The position numbers and the translations under genes were made by a program. This document shows, in pieces, positions 26,548-36,413 of a stretch of 64,000 bases of DNA. A model generated the notes under the pieces. It had not been told where the DNA came from. It searched no databases and worked only from the letters and a program-made list of their open reading frames with translations. This stretch comes from a virus: positions 1-64,000 of IMG/VR virus record IMGVR_UViG_3300020159_002019. One strand, written 5' to 3'. How positions within the stretch are numbered: position 1 is the first letter of the stretch; every line of letters begins with the position of its first letter.

Positions 26548-26549
26548 TT

Positions 26550-27635
26550 ATGGAAATTACATTAGAAGAAAAATTAGCATTATATAAACAAGTTAAGGCT
26601 CGTTTAGGTGCTCCGATTAGAAAAATACAATTAACCGATGAGCAAATGGATGATTTATTACAAACAGCCATTGAGGATTATGCTCAATACACACAAAATT
26701 GGTTAATTGAGAATCAATGGAGTTCTCTTGAGGGTATAAACTTAGATGTTGCAGATATTACATTCGCTTTAACAACAAGAAGTTTAAATTATGAAACCTC
26801 TTTTACATACGCATACTCTAAAATTGTCGGATTACAAGCCAATGGTCCGTGGGAAATAAAAAAAGATTATGTTGTATTAAAAAGAAAACAACAAATATAT
26901 CAAATACCAGCAGGTAGAGAAATAAATGAAGTAATGTATGTTACGCCACCAACTATGAATCAGTCAGTTATTGATCCATTCTTAGGTGTATGGAACTTCC
27001 ATTTTGGCGCTGAATACATTGGTTTAGGTGCGTTATATGTAATGCCAGCATTTGACATTTTATTAAGGGCTGCCGACAGAAACTTAAAGAATAGAATTAT
27101 TAGAAGTGAATATGTTTATAAAGTAACGGCAGGTCCAAATGGTACAAAGTACTTACATTTATTACCAACTCCAGGTGGTAAATATGATTACTATCAAGGA
27201 AATATTGATGGGCATTATGTTTGGTATTGGTATTATGATGTAAACGCCGAAAGACAAAGGTGTATTGAACAAAATAAAGATATTGTTAAACTACCAAGTG
27301 ATACACCTCTAAGTAAATTACAATGGTCGGATTTAAATGATCCTGCTAAATATTGGGTTAGAAGATATTTTACAGCGTTATGTAAAGAAACATTAGCTTA
27401 TGTAAGAGGAACATTTAGTGGTAATTTAGGGGCTCCTGGTTCTGAAATTAAGATGGATTATGAAATGTTTGCAAGTTCAGCCAAAGAAGAAAAAGATGCT
27501 TTAATAACGGAGTTGAAAGAGTATTTGGAAAGAATAAGTCAGCCTAAGATGTTAGAAAGAAAAGCCGGTGAAGCCGAAAACTTAAATACAATATTAAAAT
27601 ACAGACCATTCCAGACACCTTATTTATTAATATAA
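26550..27635 (+). CDS. Virion structural protein, neck (gp13)-like
   Basis: 361 residues. Starts MEITLEEKLALYKQVKARLG, then IQLTDEQMDDLLQTAIEDYAQYT, the helix pair seen at the start of T4 gp13-like neck proteins (L-T-x-x-Q-x-x-x-A-I-x-D-x-x-x-x-Y). Rich in Tyr/Trp in the middle (NIDGHYVWYWYYD). No transmembrane or signal segments. It follows the 26248 gene by two bases. The gp13 assignment rests on the N-terminal pattern and late-gene context. Confidence 0.5.
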   Translation: MEITLEEKLALYKQVKARLGAPIRKIQLTDEQMDDLLQTAIEDYAQYTQNWLIENQWSSLEGINLDVADITFALTTRSLNYETSFTYAYSKIVGLQANGPWEIKKDYVVLKRKQQIYQIPAGREINEVMYVTPPTMNQSVIDPFLGVWNFHFGAEYIGLGALYVMPAFDILLRAADRNLKNRIIRSEYVYKVTAGPNGTKYLHLLPTPGGKYDYYQGNIDGHYVWYWYYDVNAERQRCIEQNKDIVKLPSDTPLSKLQWSDLNDPAKYWVRRYFTALCKETLAYVRGTFSGNLGAPGSEIKMDYEMFASSAKEEKDALITELKEYLERISQPKMLERKAGEAENLNTILKYRPFQTPYLLI

Positions 27636-27671
27636 TAAATATTTATAACCATAAAAACAATTAAAATAAAC

Positions 27672-27679
27672 TATTTATA
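27672..27679 (+). promoter_or_regulatory. TATTTATA box, 3 bases before ATG
   Basis: Perfect TATTTATA, then ATT and the ATG at 27683. A similar AAATATTTATA stretch occurs about 30 bases further upstream. Confidence 0.6.
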
Positions 27680-27682
27680 ATT

Positions 27683-28000
27683 ATGAAAACAATTAAATTA
27701 ACAGAACAAAATTTAACCAATATCGTTAAGAGGGTTATTAAAGAAAATGGTGGGGCGAGGATAGGGAAAAAATATTCATCTGAAGATGCAAATTACGAGT
27801 ATTATGACAGAAAAATTGATGAGATGAAAGAATCGTTAATAAATACTAAATTAAAAGATATATCTAATTTTAATATGTATGAATATATAACTGATGATGA
27901 TATTGAAATCATTGATTCGGATCCCGATTTAGAGGTTTTATCATCCGAAATAGATGATATTGTACGTGTTATTGAACATATTAGGGAACTGTATTATTAG
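27683..28000 (+). CDS. Small candidate internal-head protein with capsid-targeting-like leader
   Basis: 105 residues. The leader runs to IVKRVIKE (I19-K20-E21), an (I/L)-x-E cleavage-like site at the same position as in the 26248 protein. The remaining ~84 residues are acidic and helical (IRELYY end). Start and stop are tight against the neighbours: its TAG overlaps the GTG/ATG of the next gene. Confidence 0.5.
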   Translation: MKTIKLTEQNLTNIVKRVIKENGGARIGKKYSSEDANYEYYDRKIDEMKESLINTKLKDISNFNMYEYITDDDIEIIDSDPDLEVLSSEIDDIVRVIEHIRELYY

Positions 28001-28002
28001 TG

Positions 28003-29934
28003 ATGAGTTATAACAGACAAAGTAATTTTAACAATTTAGATTTAGTTCTCCCATTTATGAATTATTGGGATTATGAACTAACGCCTAATCAATACACACC
28101 CGAATATATCTATTCAACAGATATTGTAAGAAATGGTTTAATATTTGATTTTGATTTCGATTCAACCGATACAAATATACATATCGTAGATGGTGCTATT
28201 CAATACATAGAAACACCAACTTATTCATCTAAACAATACACATCAGGTTTTACTCTAACAGATATTGGTTTAACATCAATAAATGTGGGAACTCAAACTG
28301 ACGGTTCTAATTATACAATAGGACAAAATCCTGTGGATTATCCGGTATTAGGTGAATATACAGCGACAACACTTTCATTTACAGGTGAAAGTTTAACATT
28401 TGTAAGTGGTAATACAAACCTTAAATTATGGAGAGTATTCCCATATGGGACAACAAATTATGATTTCCCATTACAATTATGGAATGATACAAGTGGTCAG
28501 TATATAGAGTTTGGTGGAGGATATTTTAATGGTTTCTATAAATTATATGGGTATCCTTATCAATTAATACAAAAAAGATTTAATAAGGGATGGACAGTTC
28601 AATTAAACTTAAATACAAAATACAACCCTTCATTATTTACTGATTTTACAAAATTAAAGTTGAATGATACATTTACAGGTAATACAGGTTTCTTTTTATA
28701 TTTTGGTGTAAGACAAGAAAATAAGTTTTATGATTCATTTACAGGTATAACAAGTTTAGCGTTTAATACAATTTTAAGTGGTATATCATCAACATTTACA
28801 GGTATAACAAGTCAAGAATTAAGAACAACAACAGATATTTCAATAGATCCTTATCTTGAAATTCAAGAACAAAATTTAATTCAGAATAATATGTTGATTC
28901 CTGGTTATGGGACTTGTAATTGTAGTACCAATGGTTGTACGGGTTGTGGTGATAACTATTATGATTGGAGTTATACTCCAACAATATGGTCAGGTATAAC
29001 AGATAACGTATTAGGTTTTAGGGTGACACCTGATTTTAGATTGGGTTATAGGAAGATAACAACAAATACATTTTGTATATCAACCGCAATAACATCGACA
29101 GATAGATGTGGTAATACAATAATTACAACAGGTTATACTCAAGTAATGGAACCGAAAATAGTGGAAGAATATGCTCCAATACCAATGTTTACAGGATATA
29201 CTTGTGGTGAGTGTAATCCAAATACATTATCTACTTGGATAAATTTAACAATTAAATGGGAAAGAGATTATCCATATCAAACAGATTGTGAATTAGAATA
29301 TGGTAAATATAAGAACGGGACATTAAAGACATATGTGAATGGCAGACCTTATTGGAGTGTGACAGGATTTACGGAGTTTATACCTTATGAATTACCAACA
29401 GATCCTTCAAAACAAGAAGGAGTTCCATTTACAATAAGTTTAGGTGGTGGTAGTTCAGGATTATTCCAAAGTCAGGTTTCATTATTAAAAGAAACACCTT
29501 TAATATGGAACAACATTCAGATGAATTGGGAAGATGTGATGGAATTATGGAACGCAAGTAATTATAAAGATTTCACACCCTACGATTTATTTTTGGGTAA
29601 ATATACAGGTGGAACAAATGTGGATTTATGGATACAAAATTATTTCGCTGGAACATATTTAGGTGGTGTTAGTTCATTTAAGATGTATGAAAAACCATTA
29701 GATATTGGTGAAATAAGACATAATTATAATTTAGAAAAATGTAGGTATAATTTCAAAGGTAATTTTGGTGGTAGATTAATTGTATTACCTGAATATGGTT
29801 GTGAAGTATTACCTTGTATTCCTCAATTTTTTGATGATGCCCTAATTGTTGATAACTTTAGTGGTTATAATGTAGATACACAAGAAGATAATCCAAATAC
29901 AAATATTAATGACGAAGAGTATTTAATTGTATAA
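28003..29934 (+). CDS. Virion adhesion/fibre-associated protein, LamG/concanavalin-like
   Basis: 643 residues from the ATG at 28003 (a GTG at 28000 overlaps the previous stop). Mostly beta-rich with many T, G, Y and N. Two related stretches, SFTGITSLAF and TFTGITSQEL, lie near residues 245-270. A Cys cluster CNCSTNGCTGCG is near residue 302. The C-terminal part with YLGGVSSFKMYEKPLDIGEI and HNYN matches the closing strand of LamG/concanavalin-like domains (F-x-G-x-I-x-x-x-x-x-Y-x-x-x-L-x-x-x-E-I-x-x-N-Y-N). Probably a surface-binding virion protein acting with the fibre encoded next. Confidence 0.55.
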   Translation: MSYNRQSNFNNLDLVLPFMNYWDYELTPNQYTPEYIYSTDIVRNGLIFDFDFDSTDTNIHIVDGAIQYIETPTYSSKQYTSGFTLTDIGLTSINVGTQTDGSNYTIGQNPVDYPVLGEYTATTLSFTGESLTFVSGNTNLKLWRVFPYGTTNYDFPLQLWNDTSGQYIEFGGGYFNGFYKLYGYPYQLIQKRFNKGWTVQLNLNTKYNPSLFTDFTKLKLNDTFTGNTGFFLYFGVRQENKFYDSFTGITSLAFNTILSGISSTFTGITSQELRTTTDISIDPYLEIQEQNLIQNNMLIPGYGTCNCSTNGCTGCGDNYYDWSYTPTIWSGITDNVLGFRVTPDFRLGYRKITTNTFCISTAITSTDRCGNTIITTGYTQVMEPKIVEEYAPIPMFTGYTCGECNPNTLSTWINLTIKWERDYPYQTDCELEYGKYKNGTLKTYVNGRPYWSVTGFTEFIPYELPTDPSKQEGVPFTISLGGGSSGLFQSQVSLLKETPLIWNNIQMNWEDVMELWNASNYKDFTPYDLFLGKYTGGTNVDLWIQNYFAGTYLGGVSSFKMYEKPLDIGEIRHNYNLEKCRYNFKGNFGGRLIVLPEYGCEVLPCIPQFFDDALIVDNFSGYNVDTQEDNPNTNINDEEYLIV

Positions 29935-29940
29935 AATAAC

Positions 29941-29948
29941 TATTTATA
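29941..29948 (+). promoter_or_regulatory. TATTTATA box, 3 bases before ATG
   Basis: Perfect TATTTATA, then AAT and the ATG of the giant fibre gene at 29952. Confidence 0.6.
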
Positions 29949-29951
29949 AAT

Positions 29952-32900
29952 ATGGCACAAGGAAGAATATTAAAAGATTTAACAGGTATAAACAGCGGAC
30001 AAGTAAAACCGTCTGAAGATTTATTATTACTATATAGTATATCAGGTAATACATCAAATAAAATAACTATTGATGATTTTAAAACGGCGATTAATTTTAA
30101 CGGTTATACTGCAAATACAATCAGTAATAACACATTTTATCAATACACATCTGACACTAAAAACATATTAGATGAAAAAATAGATATTAATTTTTTCTCG
30201 AATTATACAGGTAATACCATAACACAAGGAACTGGTAGTTATTCAACCGTAAGAAATGGTAATAATAATTTCGCAATCGGTAATTGTTCTACTATTATTG
30301 GTGGTGTTAATAACTACACGGATAAAACTAATTCTGTTATTTTAGGTAGTAATTTAACTGCCACAACAACAAATACGACATTTGTAGAATCTTTAAATGT
30401 TAAAGATTTTATTTACGATAATACGGGATGCGCTGGTTTAACAGGACAATTTATAGTTGCAACTGCTGATGGGTTTGCTTGGTGTAATGCTGGTGGTGTC
30501 GGTAATTGTATTTTAGTTGGTGGGGGACCTGGTTTATTAGGCGCTCAAGGTTCGTCATTTATTGGTGGTGGTGATAATAATACAATAGCTGAAGATAATT
30601 ATAATGTTATTGGTGGGGGACAATCAAATACCTTAACAGGTGGTTTCAATTCTATCTCTTCAGGACAACAAAATTTGGTGTCGGAAGCGGGTCGTTATTC
30701 ATCAATAAGTGGTGGTTATTGTAATACATTATCAGGTTATTATTCAGTAATCGGTGGCGGTAGAAATAATAACGTCAATGGTAAAGGTGGTGAAGGATTT
30801 CAAGTAATCAATGGTGGTTGTAATAATTGTTTAGGGGTAAATAGGGGTTCATTTATTGGTGGTGGTTGTCAAAATACTGTTTCAGGTAATTTATCGTTAA
30901 TTGTTGGTGGTGAAAATAATTTAATTGGTGAAAATATTAATGACTCAAATAATAGTGTTTGCTCAATAATCGGTGGTGGTGAGTTTAATACTATTACAAA
31001 TGGTAATTATTCAGGTATTTTTGCCGGTTCAAATAATTGTGTTGGTGGAAACTATTCATTAGTTAGTGGTGGTTTTTATAACACCGCAATTGGTAATGTC
31101 TCAACCGTAATTGGGGGTTGTTCTAATTGTGCGTCTGGGTCATATTCATTAGTTGGTGGGTTTAATAATACGGCATCAGGAGCATATTCAGTTATTTTAG
31201 GTAATAATAATAATGATAGTGGTTGTAGTGGTGTTGTAATGTTAGGTTTTGTTGGTGACGCCGATAGAGATAATGCAGTTTTTATAAATAACACTAGCAT
31301 TCGTGGTTATTTGTATGATAGTAATAATACATCAGGAACAGGAAATCAAATTTTAAGTGTTGATAGAAACTCAGGTTATTTATCTTGGGTAGATATAGAC
31401 ACCCCTTTAGGTTCTACATCAAGATTATTAAACAGTAAATTAAGTATAAGTGGTGGAACTATTTATGGTAATTTAGTTGTTAATGGTAATTTACAATTTG
31501 CGGGGACAGCAACAACAGTTAATAGAGCTTCATTATTAATATCAAACCCAATAATTGTTTTAGCTTCAGGAACAACAACACCAACAAAAGACGCAGGTTT
31601 CTTAATTGATAGGGGTTTGACAGGTGATACTGTATTTATATGGAGTGAAACAAATCAAGAGTTTAGAATAGGTTATACAAATAGCATATATACAGCATCA
31701 ACAATAAACATAACGAATTATAGTAATTTAAGATTAAACCAATTAGCCGCTAACTATATATCAGATATAAATGGAAACACAGGAACAACTAACTATATAT
31801 TAGGTTCAACTTCTAATGGTATTGTTTGGATTCCAAATACCGGTAATACAAATAATACATTAACAGGTTTAAATAGTTTTGTAGGTGCGGGTAGTGGTAA
31901 TACATCTTATGGTTCTTATTCATTTGTAGGTAATGGTATAGGTAATACCGCTTATGGTAGTAATTCATTTGTGGGTGGTGGTAATTTCAATACCGCTGGT
32001 GATACACCAAATGGTTGGGAAGTCGTAGTAAATGGACAATTTAATAAGGCTTTAGGTGATTATTCATTTGTGGGTAATGGTTTTAGGAATATAGTATCAG
32101 GTGCAACATCATTTATTGGTAATGGTTGTAATAACTTAATATCGGCCTCTACATCATCTTTTATTGGTGGTGGTTTAAGTAATACTATAAGAAGTTGTAA
32201 TTCAACAATAGGTGGCGGACAAAATAATACAATAAAATTTAATACAGGAACAACGTCAAATACTATCGCTGGTGGTAGTTGTAATACAATTGATGGTTAT
32301 TGTAGTTTTATAGGTGGTGGTTATTGGAACACTGTTACTTTAGCGAATTACACAACAATAGGTGGTGGTAGACAAAATTACGCTGTTGGTTCATATACAT
32401 CCGTAAGTGGTGGTTATAAAAACTCGGCATCGGCAAATTACTCATTCATTGGTGGTGGTAAAACAAATAGAACATCAGGACAATTTTCTTCTGTTGTTGG
32501 TGGGTTATCAAACACATCTTCAGGTTATTGTTCATTTATTGGTGGTGGTGTTGGTAATATATCGTCAGGAAGTATGTCAGGTATAATATCTGGCTCAGGT
32601 AATACAGCAACATCACAAAATTCATTTATTGGTAGTGGTTTATGTAATGTAGTAAATGGTATATCATCAAATATTGTTGGTGGTCGTTTAAATAGTGTTA
32701 AAATGAATAGTTCATCAGTTGTTGGTGGTTGTGGAAATATTGTAAGTGCAACAACGTCATCAATTTTAGGTGGTGAAGGAAACGTAGTTAATGTACCGAA
32801 TTCATTTATAGGTGGCGGTATGATGAACGTAGCCGGTTCTGTCAATGAATACGATATTTTAGGTATAAATAATTTAGACATTACAACATCAGCATCGTCA

Positions 32901-35900
32901 AGCAATTTTAGTGTTGGTGATGAAATTATTGTATATAATCAAAATGATTTAAAGTCATATAAAACATACATAAGTAATATTAATGTTTTTGGTGGAAATA
33001 CTATAATAACTGTCACATTATCTGTTGGTGGTAATTCTTTCGGTGGTAAGATATATGAATTATTACCATTAAATACCTCAACAAATTACTCAGTATCAAT
33101 AGGAAGTGGTTGGTTTAATAAGGTTAAATCCAAATATTCAACAATATCTAATGGGTATAATAATAATATATCTTCCGAATCTTCATTTATAGGAAGTGGT
33201 AATGGTAATATACTATTTGAGTCAGCACAATTCTCATTTATTGGTGGTGGTAATAATAATAAATCTTGTTGTAGTGCAACTTTTATAGGTGGTGGTTGTG
33301 GGAATATAATAACCGGTAACACATCAGTAATTGTAGGTGGTCGTTCTAACATTATAAAAAACGTGGACTCTTTCATTGGTGGTGGATGTTGTAATTACAC
33401 AACGGCTTGTTTTGGTTTCATTGGTGGTGGATCTAATAATAAATCTGACGCATCTAGTTCTTTTATAGGTGGTGGTAATTTTAATTTAGTTAAAGGATCT
33501 AACGATGTAGTTGTTGGTGGTTGTGGAAATACATCATCAGGTGGGTATTCTATTATTGGTGGTGGTTCATCAAATTGTATTGGTAATCTATTGTCATCAG
33601 TTTTTGGCGGTGCGGCAAATACATCATTAGCGGATTATTCAACCATAGGTGGTGGATGTTGTAATTACACAACGGCTTGTTGTGGTTTTATAGGTGGTGG
33701 TTCATCAAATTGTGCGTCATCAAATAATACAGTTGTCGCCGGTGGTAATGGTAATACATCATCAGGCCCAGCATCGGCAATTTTAGGTGGTAATGTAAAT
33801 AAGTCAACAGGACAATATTCAGCAATTGTAAATGGTTTAACTAATTTATCTTGTTTTAATTTTACATTTGTAGGTAATGGTGTATCAAACTCAGGAACAA
33901 CATTTAACGCAACCGTTGTTAATGGTTGTGAAAATATATCATCAGGTAATTTTTCTTTTATAGGTAATGGTTGTTGTAATATAGCTCGTAGTAATTACGG
34001 TTCGGTTCTTAACGGTTTTCGTAATAATAATGGAGGGTTATATTCATCTATTCTTGGTGGTTGTTCTAATACAATGACTCACAGTAACTCATTTATATTG
34101 GGATCTAACCTAACAAGTGATAAAGATAATACGACTTATGTTGAAAACTTGGACGTTAAAACGAATATTTATGATAGCACAAATAGTGCTGGTAATATAG
34201 GACAAGTATTATCTTCAACATCAACAGGGGTTAAATGGGTTGATATGACAGGTTCAACAAATAGTATTTTTAGTTTCACAGCAACACCTGTAATACAACA
34301 ATATTATACAATCCCATCAAACTTAACGACAAGTGTTGTTGGATCGTCATACAGAATATCTAATGGTAATATAGTTCAAACAACAGCAACTTATTCAACA
34401 ATTAGTGGTGGTAGAGGTAATACCGTTAATAATTCATATTCAACAATTGCTGGTGGGTGGAATAATCAATCCGATTCTTGCGCATCAATTGGTGGTGGGT
34501 TTGGGAACTCTGCTGGAATATGCGCTGTCGTAGGTGGTGGTATAACAAATATATCTAGTGGGGCTGCGAGTGTAATAGGTGGTGGTTTAAGTAATAACGG
34601 AAAATGTTCTTTTTCAACAATCGCTGGTGGTTCTAATAATACATCTTGCGGTGAATCTTCATCAATTGGAGGTGGTTATTTAAATTGTGTTGGTAATAAC
34701 GCAACATTTACTTCAATCGGAGGTGGTTGTAAAAATTCGGCAACAGGTGCAGGGACAACAATTGGTGGTGGGTGTTCAAATCAAACACGTGGTTTTTTAG
34801 ATGTAATTGCCGGTGGTGTTAATAATACAACATCGGGTGGATATACTACAATAAGTGGTGGTAAATCAAATTGTGGTGGGGCTGTATATTCATCAATAGT
34901 AGGTGGATTTAAAAATACAACATTAGGTGATTATGGATTTATCGGTGGTGGTCAATGTAATTATCTTAAAGGAACTACTAATAACACAACATATCCATCA
35001 GTAATCGGTGGTGGTAATCAAAATACAACTTTAACAGACAATACAGTAATCGGTGGTGGATTCTTTAATATAATAAGTGGATCATCGTCAAACAATTCAT
35101 TTATAGGTGGTGGAACACAAAATAAAATATGTGGTTTAGTTGTCGGATCATTTATAGGGGCTGGACAAAATAATACGATATATAGTAGAGCTTATAGTTC
35201 ATCAATTATTGGTGGAAGTAATAATTATACAATTTATCCGGAAACACATATTTTAGGTTCAAATATTACCGCCACAAGATCGGGTACAACATACGTTGAA
35301 TGTTTAGACATCAAAACACATTTATATGATTACACAAATAGTAAAGGAACTGATGGTCAAGTATTGACTTCTACTGAAAATGGTGTTGTTTGGTCAGATA
35401 CTTCAGGTGGTGGTAGCAGTGCTGTAATTATATTAGGGACAGGAACCGGTTCTTCGGTAAGGAAGGATAATAGTAATTTTACGATGGGTAACTACTCGAC
35501 AGTAAGTGGTGGATATTGTAATTGTGTATCGTCAAATGGAGCTTTTTCAACCATAGGTGGTGGCTGTTGTAATACTGTTCTACAATTGGGTTCAACCGTA
35601 AGTGGTGGATATTGTAATGTAATTAATGGTAGCTGTGGTTTTATAGGTGGTGGTTGTAAAAATAATAATTCAAGTCTATTATCAGCAATAGGTGGTGGTA
35701 TTTGTAACACAATTTTAGCTCATTGTTCATTTGTTGGTGGTGGTTGTAAAAATACAATATTTGCCGGATATGAACAATCACAATACTACTCAACCATAGG
35801 TGGTGGTTATAATAATGTTTTAACCTCTAATTATTCAGGTATTTTAGGTGGATGTGGAAATACGTTAAATTATAATAAATCTTTTATTGTTGGTAGTGAT

Positions 35901-36029
35901 ATAACAGCGGATAGAATTTGTGCTACGTTCGTAAATAACTTATCAATTATGAATATCCCAACATCAGCAACAGGATTACCTTCAGGATCTATTTATAAAG
36001 ACGCCAATGGTTTCTTAAAAATTGTTTAA
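29952..36029 (+). CDS. Giant repeat fibre/adhesin protein, 2,025 residues
   Basis: Likely tail fibre. An N-terminal ~80 residues (ILKDLTGINSGQVKPSEDL) probably attaches to the virion. Most of the rest is several dozen copies of a ~14-16-residue repeat of the form S-F-I-G-G-G-x-x-N-x-x-x-G-x-Y, reminiscent of YadA/Hep_Hag heads of trimeric adhesins. Blocks of repeats are closed by a cassette of the form (L/V)GS(N/D)(L/I)TA...V(E)xLD(V/I)K...YDxTNxxGxxGQxLxSxxxGxxWxD, near residues ~131, ~427, ~1382, ~1768 and, shortened, ~1980. A non-repeat ~190-residue domain at ~435-630 has GDTVFIWSETNQEFRIGYT; another insert is at ~960-1045. It ends GLPSGSIYKDANGFLKIV. A trimer is inferred from the adhesin-like repeats. 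Confidence 0.8.
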   Translation: MAQGRILKDLTGINSGQVKPSEDLLLLYSISGNTSNKITIDDFKTAINFNGYTANTISNNTFYQYTSDTKNILDEKIDINFFSNYTGNTITQGTGSYSTVRNGNNNFAIGNCSTIIGGVNNYTDKTNSVILGSNLTATTTNTTFVESLNVKDFIYDNTGCAGLTGQFIVATADGFAWCNAGGVGNCILVGGGPGLLGAQGSSFIGGGDNNTIAEDNYNVIGGGQSNTLTGGFNSISSGQQNLVSEAGRYSSISGGYCNTLSGYYSVIGGGRNNNVNGKGGEGFQVINGGCNNCLGVNRGSFIGGGCQNTVSGNLSLIVGGENNLIGENINDSNNSVCSIIGGGEFNTITNGNYSGIFAGSNNCVGGNYSLVSGGFYNTAIGNVSTVIGGCSNCASGSYSLVGGFNNTASGAYSVILGNNNNDSGCSGVVMLGFVGDADRDNAVFINNTSIRGYLYDSNNTSGTGNQILSVDRNSGYLSWVDIDTPLGSTSRLLNSKLSISGGTIYGNLVVNGNLQFAGTATTVNRASLLISNPIIVLASGTTTPTKDAGFLIDRGLTGDTVFIWSETNQEFRIGYTNSIYTASTINITNYSNLRLNQLAANYISDINGNTGTTNYILGSTSNGIVWIPNTGNTNNTLTGLNSFVGAGSGNTSYGSYSFVGNGIGNTAYGSNSFVGGGNFNTAGDTPNGWEVVVNGQFNKALGDYSFVGNGFRNIVSGATSFIGNGCNNLISASTSSFIGGGLSNTIRSCNSTIGGGQNNTIKFNTGTTSNTIAGGSCNTIDGYCSFIGGGYWNTVTLANYTTIGGGRQNYAVGSYTSVSGGYKNSASANYSFIGGGKTNRTSGQFSSVVGGLSNTSSGYCSFIGGGVGNISSGSMSGIISGSGNTATSQNSFIGSGLCNVVNGISSNIVGGRLNSVKMNSSSVVGGCGNIVSATTSSILGGEGNVVNVPNSFIGGGMMNVAGSVNEYDILGINNLDITTSASSSNFSVGDEIIVYNQNDLKSYKTYISNINVFGGNTIITVTLSVGGNSFGGKIYELLPLNTSTNYSVSIGSGWFNKVKSKYSTISNGYNNNISSESSFIGSGNGNILFESAQFSFIGGGNNNKSCCSATFIGGGCGNIITGNTSVIVGGRSNIIKNVDSFIGGGCCNYTTACFGFIGGGSNNKSDASSSFIGGGNFNLVKGSNDVVVGGCGNTSSGGYSIIGGGSSNCIGNLLSSVFGGAANTSLADYSTIGGGCCNYTTACCGFIGGGSSNCASSNNTVVAGGNGNTSSGPASAILGGNVNKSTGQYSAIVNGLTNLSCFNFTFVGNGVSNSGTTFNATVVNGCENISSGNFSFIGNGCCNIARSNYGSVLNGFRNNNGGLYSSILGGCSNTMTHSNSFILGSNLTSDKDNTTYVENLDVKTNIYDSTNSAGNIGQVLSSTSTGVKWVDMTGSTNSIFSFTATPVIQQYYTIPSNLTTSVVGSSYRISNGNIVQTTATYSTISGGRGNTVNNSYSTIAGGWNNQSDSCASIGGGFGNSAGICAVVGGGITNISSGAASVIGGGLSNNGKCSFSTIAGGSNNTSCGESSSIGGGYLNCVGNNATFTSIGGGCKNSATGAGTTIGGGCSNQTRGFLDVIAGGVNNTTSGGYTTISGGKSNCGGAVYSSIVGGFKNTTLGDYGFIGGGQCNYLKGTTNNTTYPSVIGGGNQNTTLTDNTVIGGGFFNIISGSSSNNSFIGGGTQNKICGLVVGSFIGAGQNNTIYSRAYSSSIIGGSNNYTIYPETHILGSNITATRSGTTYVECLDIKTHLYDYTNSKGTDGQVLTSTENGVVWSDTSGGGSSAVIILGTGTGSSVRKDNSNFTMGNYSTVSGGYCNCVSSNGAFSTIGGGCCNTVLQLGSTVSGGYCNVINGSCGFIGGGCKNNNSSLLSAIGGGICNTILAHCSFVGGGCKNTIFAGYEQSQYYSTIGGGYNNVLTSNYSGILGGCGNTLNYNKSFIVGSDITADRICATFVNNLSIMNIPTSATGLPSGSIYKDANGFLKIV
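33378..33411 (+). repeat. 34-base exact direct repeat, copy 1
   Basis: Identical to 33648-33681, 270 bases downstream, starting GGTGGTGGATGTTG. It encodes GGGCCNYTTAC in both places, inside the fibre repeats, and points to a recent internal duplication or unequal recombination. Confidence 0.9.
33648..33681 (+). repeat. 34-base exact direct repeat, copy 2
   Basis: Identical to 33378-33411. The flanking bases differ on both sides. Confidence 0.9.
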
Positions 36030-36032
36030 TAA

Positions 36033-36040
36033 TATTTATA
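36033..36040 (+). promoter_or_regulatory. TATTTATA box, 3 bases before ATG
   Basis: Perfect TATTTATA, then TAT and the ATG at 36044. It lies only three bases after the fibre gene's stop. Confidence 0.6.
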
Positions 36041-36043
36041 TAT

Positions 36044-36412
36044 ATGGATTTCTTTATAACAAAAAATAGCACATTACCAATTCTTACATTAGCTTTAATT
36101 AAAGATGGTAGATTCGATTATCATAAATTAAATGATAAGTTAGAATATGCGTCAATTACATTTTCAATGCGTGATGTAAATACCAATAAATTAGTTGTTG
36201 CTAATAAAGAAGCTAATATTATTTTAGCCAATATGAACCAAACAACGGAATATTATATAATTTATAAATGGAGTGCTAATGATACCAAAAAAGAAGGTAG
36301 GTATGAAGCACAATTCGATATAACTTTTTCAGATGATGGAAGTAAATTGATTGTTCCAATTAGAGAAAAATTATATGTGAATGTTTTGGATAGTTTTGTA
36401 AAATCAAATTAG
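36044..36412 (+). CDS. BppU-like baseplate/fibre accessory domain protein
   Basis: 122 residues, a single Ig-like beta domain. FFITKNSTLPILTLALIKDG, ITFSMRDVNTNKLVV, YYIIYKWSANDTKKEGRYEA and FSDDGSKLIVP follow the N-terminal domain of lactococcal/siphophage baseplate upper proteins (L-x-x-x-x-I-x-F-x-M-x-x...Y-x-W-x-x-x-D-x-x-x-x-G-x-Y-x-A-x-F). Its place right after the fibre suggests a role in fibre attachment or as a fibre partner. Confidence 0.55.
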   Translation: MDFFITKNSTLPILTLALIKDGRFDYHKLNDKLEYASITFSMRDVNTNKLVVANKEANIILANMNQTTEYYIIYKWSANDTKKEGRYEAQFDITFSDDGSKLIVPIREKLYVNVLDSFVKSN

Positions 36413-36413
36413 T

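Larger units (their letters stand above)
30280..35900 (+). repeat. Tandem protein-level repeats (GGTGGTGGT-rich) within the fibre gene
   Basis: Degenerate 42-48-base units whose core encodes (S/F)-(I/V)-(I/L)-GGG-x-x-N. DNA copies are mostly diverged, but some are identical over 30 or more bases. The G-rich, C-poor coding strand makes long proline-rich frames on the other strand, which are not genes. Confidence 0.85.

Noticed and set aside
30900-35710. Several proline-rich open frames on the minus strand across the fibre gene
   Set aside because: They are reverse readings of the GGTGGTGGT repeats (giving PPPI) with no start signals.
30280-35900. CRISPR-like regular repeats
   Set aside because: The repeats are coding, in frame and diverged, with no constant-length unique spacers.
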